Positions 1 to 5,814 of a stretch of DNA of 8,276 bases are shown here, piece after piece. The notes below the pieces were generated by a model. That model worked only from the letters and a program-made list of their open reading frames with translations, ran no database searches and had not been told where the DNA came from. Within the stretch, counting starts at the first letter, position 1. Each line of letters starts with the position of its first letter. The DNA comes from an uncultured Pelagibacteraceae bacterium. GTDB taxonomy: Bacteria; Pseudomonadota; Alphaproteobacteria; Pelagibacterales; Pelagibacteraceae. The translations under genes were made by a program, and so were the position numbers. Location: assembly GCA_902602105.1 (NCBI GenBank), contig CACKPP010000023.1:1-8276 (forward strand), in the 5' to 3' direction.

Positions 1-86
1 GTGGAAAAAAAAAATAAAATTAGACCCAAAAACAAAAAATGAATATATAAAGTTGTTGAATAAATTATAATATTATTAATTTTCAT
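1..86 (-). CDS. N-terminal fragment of a divergent, probably exported or membrane protein
   Basis: On the minus strand an ATG at 86-84 opens a frame that runs without a stop for 28 codons to the left edge. The peptide starts MKINNIIIYSTTLYIHFLFL and continues with more Leu, Ile and Phe and then a Ser, which looks like a short basic start followed by a hydrophobic signal-peptide core or membrane anchor. Its start lies only 11 bp from the purM start, head to head, and it has no good Shine-Dalgarno sequence. In many proteobacteria the gene next to purM encodes a secreted DUF2066-type protein, often followed by hda; that identity is inferred from gene order only, since the fragment is too short to assign. 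In such A+T-rich DNA a chance open frame of this length is possible, so the call is tentative. Confidence 0.42.
   Translation of the reverse strand, partial: MKINNIIIYSTTLYIHFLFLGLILFFFS
66..71 (+). promoter_or_regulatory. Candidate -10 element for purM
   Basis: A perfect TATAAT lies 26 bp before the purM start codon, which would give a leader of about 20 nt. No convincing -35 box stands at the right distance; TTGTTG at 53-58 is too close. The element lies inside the first codons of the putative divergent gene. TATAAT-like words are common in DNA this A+T-rich, so the support is weak. Confidence 0.22.
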
Positions 87-97
87 ACCATATAGTA

Positions 98-1126
98 ATG
101 AATAAAAACTTATTTACCTATAAAAAAAGTGGCGTTAACATCAAAGCTGCAGATAAATTTATTAGTTATATATCAAAAATTTCATCAAAAAAAAAAGGTA
201 AAAAAAAGTTAAACAATATTGGTGGCTTTGGATCAATTTCTGATATTCCTAGGGATATAAAGAAACCCAAAATTGTAGCTTGTACTGATGGTGTTGGGAC
301 AAAAATTGAAATAGCTAATCTTTTAAATAAATATGATACTATCGGAATTGACCTTGTGGCAATGAGTGTAAATGATTTGATAGTACAAGGTGCAAAACCT
401 CTTTTTTTTTTAGATTACATTTCAATTAATAAATTTGATTTAATTAAGTTAAAATCAATTATCAAAGGAATTATAAAAGGTTGCAAAATTTCGAACTGTG
501 ATTTGGTTGGTGGTGAGACAGCTGAAATGCCTGGAACTTACACAAAAGGTAAGTTTGATATTGCTGGTTTTGCGGTTGGTATTGTGGATGAAAGCAAAAT
601 ATTAAATTCAAAAAAAATAAAGAATAATGATTTAATTTTAGCAATACCATCGAGTGGCTTACATTCAAATGGTTATTCGTTAGTAAGATATCTTTTAAAA
701 AGAAAAAAAATTAAGATTAAAAAAAATAATTTTTTGAAAAAAGAACTGATTAAGCCTACCAAAATATATGTAAATGAAGTTTCAAGTTTAATTAATAAAA
801 ATTTAATAAATGGATGTGCTAATATAACTGGTGGAGGTATTGCTGAAAATATAAAAAGAATTATACCAAAAAATTTTTGTGCCGAAATAAATCTTGATAA
901 ATTACGTACTATGAAAATATTTAAATGGCTTAAAAATCATAATATAAATGATAAAGAAATGTTACAAACTTTTAATTGTGGTGTTGGATTTTGTTTAATA
1001 GTAAAAAAAAAAAATTTTAATAAAATCAAAAAATTTTTTTCAAATAAATATAAACCTTATATAATTGGAAAAATATCAAGTGGATCAAAAAAAGTTAAAT
1101 TAAATGGTAAAATCAGTTGGACTTAA
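98..1126 (+). CDS. purM: Phosphoribosylformylglycinamidine cyclo-ligase (AIR synthetase)
   Basis: PurM uses ATP to close the imidazole ring of FGAM, giving aminoimidazole ribonucleotide in de novo purine synthesis in the cytoplasm. At 342 residues it has the usual family length. Hallmarks in order are IGGFGSISDIP (41-51), TDGVGTK (63-69), GIDLVAMSVND (83-93), the nucleotide-binding GGETAEMPG (138-146), SSGLHSNGYSLVR (185-197), ITGGGI (243-248) and MLQTFNCGVG (288-297). The start is set by the N-terminal SYKxAGV-like motif of the family, here TYKKSGV (7-13). There is no good Shine-Dalgarno sequence. The gene overlaps purN by 23 bp, so the two are surely cotranscribed. Lys-rich stretches encoded by long A runs (residues 30-37 and around 303-305) reflect base composition and are not known functional insertions. 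The full domain order is intact. Confidence 0.97.
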   Translation: MNKNLFTYKKSGVNIKAADKFISYISKISSKKKGKKKLNNIGGFGSISDIPRDIKKPKIVACTDGVGTKIEIANLLNKYDTIGIDLVAMSVNDLIVQGAKPLFFLDYISINKFDLIKLKSIIKGIIKGCKISNCDLVGGETAEMPGTYTKGKFDIAGFAVGIVDESKILNSKKIKNNDLILAIPSSGLHSNGYSLVRYLLKRKKIKIKKNNFLKKELIKPTKIYVNEVSSLINKNLINGCANITGGGIAENIKRIIPKNFCAEINLDKLRTMKIFKWLKNHNINDKEMLQTFNCGVGFCLIVKKKNFNKIKKFFSNKYKPYIIGKISSGSKKVKLNGKISWT

Positions 1127-1688
1127 CAAAATAAAAACAGCTGTTTTTATTTCAGGTAATGGAAGCAATCTTAAAAATCTTATACTTTTTTCAAAACTTA
1201 AAAAATCCCCTATAAAAATAAAAATAATCATTTCTAGTAAATCTAAAGCAAAAGGTTTAAATTTTGCAAAAAAATTTAAGATTAAAAAAAAAATATACAA
1301 ATTTATCTACAAAAAAAAAGATGAGAATGAAATTTTAAAAGATTTGAATAGAAATAAAATTAATTTAATTTGTTTAGCGGGATTTATGAAAATTTTATCA
1401 AAAAATTTTATCAAATCATTTAAAGGCAAAATACTTAATATTCATCCATCTCTTTTACCTAAATACAAGGGTCTTAATACTCATTACAGAGCTATCAAAA
1501 ATAAAGAAGAATTTTCAGGTTGCACAGTCCACTTCGTAAGTTCTAAGCTTGATTCAGGTAAAATAATATTACAAAAAAAAGTAAAAATATTTAAAAAAGA
1601 TACTCCTGATATTTTAGCAAAAAGAATTTTAAAAGAGGAGCACCTTTTGTATCCAAAAGCTCTAATAAAGATCTTTGCTAATCCTTAA
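1104..1688 (+). CDS. purN: Phosphoribosylglycinamide formyltransferase (GAR transformylase)
   Basis: PurN transfers a formyl group from 10-formyltetrahydrofolate to GAR, giving FGAR, the third step of purine synthesis. Visible are the first strand and phosphate-binding GNGSN (18-22), LAGFM (91-95), and the core NIHPSLLPKYKGL (113-125 region), with catalytic Asn112, His114 and Asp150 matching N106, H108 and D144 of the E. coli enzyme. Length, 194 residues, is normal apart from about nine extra N-terminal residues before the first strand. The start is fixed: an in-frame TAA stands directly before the ATG, and no other ATG, GTG or TTG precedes GNGSN. The gene therefore truly overlaps the purM end by 23 bp in another frame. 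Its 3' end overlaps the convergent ndk by 11 bp. Confidence 0.96.
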   Translation: MVKSVGLNKIKTAVFISGNGSNLKNLILFSKLKKSPIKIKIIISSKSKAKGLNFAKKFKIKKKIYKFIYKKKDENEILKDLNRNKINLICLAGFMKILSKNFIKSFKGKILNIHPSLLPKYKGLNTHYRAIKNKEEFSGCTVHFVSSKLDSGKIILQKKVKIFKKDTPDILAKRILKEEHLLYPKALIKIFANP

Positions 1689-2088
1689 AAAAGAAATCTA
1701 TTTCAATTTTAGCATTATCAGGGCTATCTGAACCATGAACGGAATTTTTATCAATTGAAATTCCATATTTTTTTCTAATTGTACCCTCTTTAGCTTCTAG
1801 AGGATTAGTAGATCCCATTAATTCTCTATTATCTAGAATTGCATTTTCTTTTTCTAGTATCATGACAACAATTGGTCCTGATGATAAATATGAACATAAA
1901 TCATTATAAAAAGGTTTAGTTTCATGAACTTTATAAAATTTTTCAGCTTCTGATTTTTCTATTTGTATTTTCTTTTCCTTCAAAATAGTAAATCCTTTAT
2001 TTTTAAATATTTCTTTAATCTCAATGTCTAAATTTCTTTCTACAGCATCTGGTTTTACAATTGATAATGTTTTTTCCAACTTACTCAT
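1678..2088 (-). CDS. ndk: Nucleoside diphosphate kinase
   Basis: Ndk balances nucleoside triphosphate pools by moving the gamma-phosphate from ATP to (d)NDPs through a phosphohistidine. Residues seen are VKPDA (11-15, with the phosphate-binding Lys12), MGSTNP (91-96), and NSVHGSDS (115-122) with the catalytic His118. At 136 residues it is about full length for the compact bacterial form, ending soon after the active-site loop. Translation probably starts at the ATG at 2088, preceded by AGAGG six bases upstream, the best Shine-Dalgarno sequence in the window. Its start overlaps the pepA stop by 8 bp, which points to translational coupling. Its stop lies inside the last codons of the convergent purN. 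Confidence 0.97.
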   Translation of the reverse strand: MSKLEKTLSIVKPDAVERNLDIEIKEIFKNKGFTILKEKKIQIEKSEAEKFYKVHETKPFYNDLCSYLSSGPIVVMILEKENAILDNRELMGSTNPLEAKEGTIRKKYGISIDKNSVHGSDSPDNAKIEIDFFFKD

Positions 2089-3550
2089 AATAATCCTCTA
2101 TTAGTTTATTTAATAATCTTACACCAAAACCAGTTGCCCCACCTGAATTTAAAGCCCCTCCATATTTTGAAAAAGCCATTCCAGCAATATCTAGGTGTGC
2201 CCAGGGTGTTTTATTCAAAATAAATCTTTGTAAAAATTGCGCAGCTGTAGTTGAACCAGCACCACCTACATAATTTATATTTTGCATATCAGCGTTTTTT
2301 GAATTTATTAATTTATCATAGTTTTTATGAAGTGGCATTCGCCAAACTTTTTCGTCTACTTTTAAACCAGTATCAAGTAATTGTTTCGAAAGTTTATCAT
2401 TATTTGAAAAAAGACCTGCATACTCAGATCCTAGAGAGACTATTATAGCACCAGTAAGTGTTGCTAAGTCCACTATAAAGTTTGGTTTAAATTTTTTTTC
2501 TGTGAAAGTAATTGCATCGGCCAAAACTAATCTTCCTTCAGCATCAGTATTTAATACTTCAATTGTTTTACCACTATAAGATTTAACTATATCACCTGGT
2601 CTTTGTGCATTACCATCAGGCATATTTTCAACAAGACCAACAACACCCACAACATTTACTTTTGCTTTTCTTAAAGCAAGATTTTTCATTAAACCTACTA
2701 CTACTGCTGATCCTGCCATATCATAAGTCATATCTTCCATAAATTTAGCAGGCTTAAGTGAAATTCCTCCCGTATCAAAGCAAACTCCTTTTCCTACAAA
2801 AGCTAAAGGTTTTGATTTTGTTTTTTTTCCATTCCATTCTATTGTGACTAAATATGATCCCCTAATACTTCCTTGACCAACACCTAACAGAGCATTCATA
2901 CCTAATTGTTTTAATTTTTTTTTGTCATAAATATTTATCTTTAATCCAATTTTTTTTAATTCAGCAATTCTTTTTGAATATTCATCTGGGTGTAAAATAT
3001 TTCCTGGCTCAGAAACTAAATCTTTAGTTAAACTAATTCCTTCTATTAACGAGTTAAAATTTTTATTATTATTTATCTTCAATAATTTTTTTTTTAATAA
3101 CACTTCAAGTGTAAAAGTTTCTTTTTTCTTTTGAGTTTTGTATTTTTGAAACACATAAGATTTTAATTTAGAACCGTGAAAAAATTCATCCAAAAAAAAT
3201 AAATTTTTTTTTTGAATTTCTATTATATTGTTTTCTAGAAATGATGACTTAAAAATATTATTTAACTTCAAAAAATCAAAAAATTCTGCTCCTATTTTTT
3301 CATTTTCCAAAGAAGTTTGGTTGTTCTTAATCTTAACAATGATCATTCTTTGAGTTGAATTAAGATTGAATAACAATATATTTTTAGATTTATCCTTAAT
3401 GGTGTTAATAGTCTTGTTTATCTCTTTAGAATTGTTTTGAAGAGAAAGTTTCTCCAAACCATGTATTCTAAAATCTTCATTAGTGAAGAGCACGTAATTA
3501 TCTATAATTTTTTGATTTATATTCTTTTTAAAGCTTATTTTTATTGACAT
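2081..3550 (-). CDS. pepA: Leucyl aminopeptidase, peptidase family M17
   Basis: PepA is a two-metal cytosolic aminopeptidase, normally a hexamer, that removes N-terminal residues from peptides. At 489 residues it has the normal length: a divergent, Lys/Asn-rich N-terminal domain (about 1-165) and a well-conserved catalytic domain. Active-site residues are all present: Lys254 and Asp259 in FVGKGVCFDTGG, Lys266, Asp277 in YDMAG, and Asp336, Glu338 and Arg340 in the signature NTDAEGRL (334-341); LATLTGA follows at 362-368. These align with K270, D275, K282, D293, D352, E354 and R356 of E. coli PepA at a constant offset of 16. The ATG is the first start after an in-frame stop two codons upstream. 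The gene is divergent from lptF and runs directly into ndk. E. coli PepA also binds DNA; whether this one does cannot be judged here. Confidence 0.97.
   Translation of the reverse strand: MSIKISFKKNINQKIIDNYVLFTNEDFRIHGLEKLSLQNNSKEINKTINTIKDKSKNILLFNLNSTQRMIIVKIKNNQTSLENEKIGAEFFDFLKLNNIFKSSFLENNIIEIQKKNLFFLDEFFHGSKLKSYVFQKYKTQKKKETFTLEVLLKKKLLKINNNKNFNSLIEGISLTKDLVSEPGNILHPDEYSKRIAELKKIGLKINIYDKKKLKQLGMNALLGVGQGSIRGSYLVTIEWNGKKTKSKPLAFVGKGVCFDTGGISLKPAKFMEDMTYDMAGSAVVVGLMKNLALRKAKVNVVGVVGLVENMPDGNAQRPGDIVKSYSGKTIEVLNTDAEGRLVLADAITFTEKKFKPNFIVDLATLTGAIIVSLGSEYAGLFSNNDKLSKQLLDTGLKVDEKVWRMPLHKNYDKLINSKNADMQNINYVGGAGSTTAAQFLQRFILNKTPWAHLDIAGMAFSKYGGALNSGGATGFGVRLLNKLIEDYYE
2095..2099 (-). promoter_or_regulatory. 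Shine-Dalgarno sequence of ndk
   Basis: On the minus strand AGAGG precedes the ndk ATG by six bases and lies inside the last codons of pepA. It supports the ATG at 2088 as the start and suggests coupled or direct re-initiation after pepA. Most other starts in the window have no comparable site. Confidence 0.5.
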
Positions 3551-3604
3551 TTTTTATATATATGTACTTTAGGTTGTATTTAAAGAGATTGTTATAGATA
3601 ATAA
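3551..3604. promoter_or_regulatory. Divergent promoter region between pepA and lptF
   Basis: This 54-bp gap is the only non-coding stretch between complete genes and must hold, or lie next to, the promoters for both pepA (minus) and the lptF operon (plus). Toward lptF, TATAGA (3593-3598) and GATAAT (3597-3602) resemble -10 boxes; TTGTAT (3574-3579) stands 17 bp before GATAAT. Toward pepA, an alternating TATATA tract (about 3555-3562) is -10-like. Both would start transcription at or very near the start codons. Neither gene has a Shine-Dalgarno sequence. Exact boxes are uncertain given the base composition. Confidence 0.4.
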
Positions 3605-4741
3605 ATGATTGAATTCAACAAAAAATTAATTTTTAGAAAATTTTTTTTAGATTGCTCCTATTTCTTTATAATTGCTTTAGCTAGTTTAAGTGTAATTGTA
3701 TGGGTAATTCAGGCAGTAAACTTTTTGGACTTTGTGACTGAAGACGGTCATGGTTTAACAATTTATTTCAAATATACTCTATTGAATTTACCGAAAATTA
3801 TCTCAAAGTTAATGCCATTTATATTCTTTATATCAATTTTTTATACCCTTAATAAATTTGAAGATAATAATGAATTAAAAATATTTTGGATTTTTGGAAC
3901 TGATAAAAAAGAATTTTTGAATATCATTATTAGATATTCTTTTGTCATATTATTGATTCAATTAATTATGTCCTTATTTTTAGTTCCAACATCCCAAAAT
4001 AAAGCACGAACTTATATTCAAACCTCAAGTATTGATTTTTTTCCCTCTTTAATAGATGAAAAAAAATTCATTGATACTGTAGATAAATTAACAATATATG
4101 TAGAAAAAAAAGAAGGTAATAACTATAATAAAATTTTTTTAAAAGATAATAAACAACCAAATAAAACTAAAATAATTTTAGCTAATACTGGAAATCTTGT
4201 AAATAATGAGAATGGACGATTTTTAAATCTTTTTAATGGAAAGATAATTAATGTAAATAAAAAAGATATTACAGTTTTTGACTTTAAAAACACAACTTTT
4301 GACTTAAGTAAATATCTTACAAAATCAATTACTGATTTTAAGATTCAAGAAAAAAATACTTGGAGTATCATAAGCTGCTATATCAATTTTTTTATTTTAA
4401 AAGATCAATCTTATTTTCATGAAAATCATTGTAACAATGGATCAATTGGGATGTTGCAACAAGAATTATTTAAAAGAATGATTAAACCTTTTTTTTATCT
4501 TTCATTAGGAGCCTGTATCGGTTTTTTATTATTATTTTCTAAAGAAAACATTAATTATAAATATCGAAGATTTATAATATTTCTTTTTGGTATTATAATT
4601 TTAGTTTTTTCTGAATTTATAATGTCTTTATCAAGTGCAAATTTATTTTATTTTCAATTTTCAATTGCTATACCATTTATACTTTTTTTTTTACAGGTTG
4701 GAATTTTAATTAATAAACTTAGACTTAATAAAAAAACATGA
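3605..4741 (+). CDS. lptF: LPS export ABC transporter permease LptF
   Basis: LptF pairs with LptG and the ATPase LptB to pull lipopolysaccharide out of the inner membrane and pass it to the periplasmic Lpt bridge. The 378 residues show the YjgP/YjgQ layout: three N-terminal membrane segments (about 17-38, 62-84, 105-127), a periplasmic beta-jellyroll region (about 130-290), then three more segments (about 294-313, 322-343, 347-369). The cytoplasmic stretch FEDNNELKIFWIFGTDKKEF (85-104) fits the coupling helix that contacts LptB. The ATG is fixed by an in-frame TAA immediately before it. It ends in an ATGA overlap with lptG. LptF is favoured over LptG by its first position in the operon, by divergence from pepA as in E. 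coli, and by the VIQAVNFLDF motif (34-43) after segment 1. Two cysteines (258, 276) fall in the periplasmic part. Confidence 0.92.
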   Translation: MIEFNKKLIFRKFFLDCSYFFIIALASLSVIVWVIQAVNFLDFVTEDGHGLTIYFKYTLLNLPKIISKLMPFIFFISIFYTLNKFEDNNELKIFWIFGTDKKEFLNIIIRYSFVILLIQLIMSLFLVPTSQNKARTYIQTSSIDFFPSLIDEKKFIDTVDKLTIYVEKKEGNNYNKIFLKDNKQPNKTKIILANTGNLVNNENGRFLNLFNGKIINVNKKDITVFDFKNTTFDLSKYLTKSITDFKIQEKNTWSIISCYINFFILKDQSYFHENHCNNGSIGMLQQELFKRMIKPFFYLSLGACIGFLLLFSKENINYKYRRFIIFLFGIIILVFSEFIMSLSSANLFYFQFSIAIPFILFFLQVGILINKLRLNKKT

Positions 4742-5814
4742 TCCCTAATTATCAAAAATATTTATATAAGAATTATTTAAATTGTTTAATTAAAGTTACT
4801 TTTATATTTCTTGCAATAGCAATAATTATGAATCTTTTCGAAGAAATAAATTTTTTAAAAGAAACAAATAATGCAATTATTTTACCAATTTTTTTAACTT
4901 TACTTAATGCTCCTTCAATTTTATTTGAAATTTTTCCATTTATTTTTCTAATAAGTGGTTTATTTTTTTTTATGGAAATAATGGATAAAGACGAGCTGAT
5001 GATTTTTAAATTGTACGGATTAACAAATTTGAAAATTATAAAATTACTTTGCTCAATTACGTTTATTTTTGGAATACTAATTGTACTTATATTTTATAAT
5101 GTTTCTGCAAGTTTAAAATTTTTTTATTTAGATATAAAAAATAATTACGCAAAGGATGATAAATATTTAGCAGTAGTAACAAGTAATGGTTTGTGGATAA
5201 GAGATGAGTTAGACAATACCACAAACTATATTAGTGCTGAAAAAATTGAAAATGAAAATTTATTAAATGTATCAATCTCTCAGTTTGATAAAAATTTTAA
5301 TTTAATTAAAGTTATTTTATCAGAAAGAGTTAATATTAAAGATAAATTGTGGATAATAGATAATCCTGTTGTAAATGCGAATAATAATACAAAAAGATTT
5401 GATGCATTAAAATTTGAGTCAAATTTTGACCATCAACAAATTTTATCTATTTTTGAAAATTTTTCAGCACTCAATATAATCGAACTAGAAAAAGTTAAAA
5501 ATGATTATAAGTTATTAGGATATAACACAGATGTTTTAGATGGCTATAAACATCGACTTTACTCTTATCCTATATATTTATCATTGATGGTTTCTATTGC
5601 TGCTTTGTTAATGTTAAACATAAAGTATAATAAATCAAAAATTTTTCACATAACTATTGGAATTCTAATATCGGTTATTATTTATTATATAAATTATTTT
5701 TTTAAGGTCATTATTGAAACTCAGAATGTTCCATATCTAATATCAATTTGGGGTCCACAACTTATTTTATTAATGATCATAACAATTAATTTAATTAAAA
5801 TAAATGAAAAATAA
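4738..5814 (+). CDS. lptG: LPS export ABC transporter permease LptG
   Basis: LptG is the second membrane subunit of the LptB2FG extractor. The 358 residues repeat the six-segment architecture: membrane helices at about 16-35, 59-81, 101-122, 275-295, 301-324 and 334-353, with a periplasmic beta-jellyroll between the third and fourth. MDKDELMIFKLYGLTNLKI (82-100) fits the cytoplasmic coupling helix. The jellyroll contains GLWIRDELDNTTNYISAEKI (151-170), matching the GLW-x-(K/R)D...YI pattern typical of LptG and separating it from LptF. The start overlaps the lptF stop as ATGA (4 bp), so translation is probably coupled. The 3' end overlaps lptD by 11 bp. There is no Shine-Dalgarno sequence. LptA, LptB and LptC must be encoded elsewhere if the pathway is complete. 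Confidence 0.92.
   Translation: MIPNYQKYLYKNYLNCLIKVTFIFLAIAIIMNLFEEINFLKETNNAIILPIFLTLLNAPSILFEIFPFIFLISGLFFFMEIMDKDELMIFKLYGLTNLKIIKLLCSITFIFGILIVLIFYNVSASLKFFYLDIKNNYAKDDKYLAVVTSNGLWIRDELDNTTNYISAEKIENENLLNVSISQFDKNFNLIKVILSERVNIKDKLWIIDNPVVNANNNTKRFDALKFESNFDHQQILSIFENFSALNIIELEKVKNDYKLLGYNTDVLDGYKHRLYSYPIYLSLMVSIAALLMLNIKYNKSKIFHITIGILISVIIYYINYFFKVIIETQNVPYLISIWGPQLILLMIITINLIKINEK

Noticed and set aside
60..97. Purine riboswitch or PurR-type operator upstream of purM
   Set aside because: There is far too little space, no aptamer-like pairing and no palindrome of the right kind before the start codon.
471..668. Minus-strand open frame of 65 codons inside purM
   Set aside because: It lies opposite strongly conserved purM motifs, has no family resemblance and no start signal; it is a chance frame.
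1100..1300. Minus-strand open frame of 66 codons, hydrophobic, across the start of purN
   Set aside because: Its Phe/Ile/Leu richness is simply the complement of Lys- and Asn-rich purN codons; purN is clearly the real gene.
1680..1710. Intrinsic terminator between purN and ndk
   Set aside because: A and T runs are present but there is no G+C-containing inverted repeat to form a stem.
2251..2448. Plus-strand open frame of 65 codons inside pepA
   Set aside because: It is antisense to the conserved C-terminal catalytic domain of PepA and shows no domain or ribosome-binding site.
4340..4440. Frameshift or insertion in lptF before the fourth membrane segment
   Set aside because: The frame stays open and the length and six-segment layout are normal, so this is a variable loop of an intact gene.
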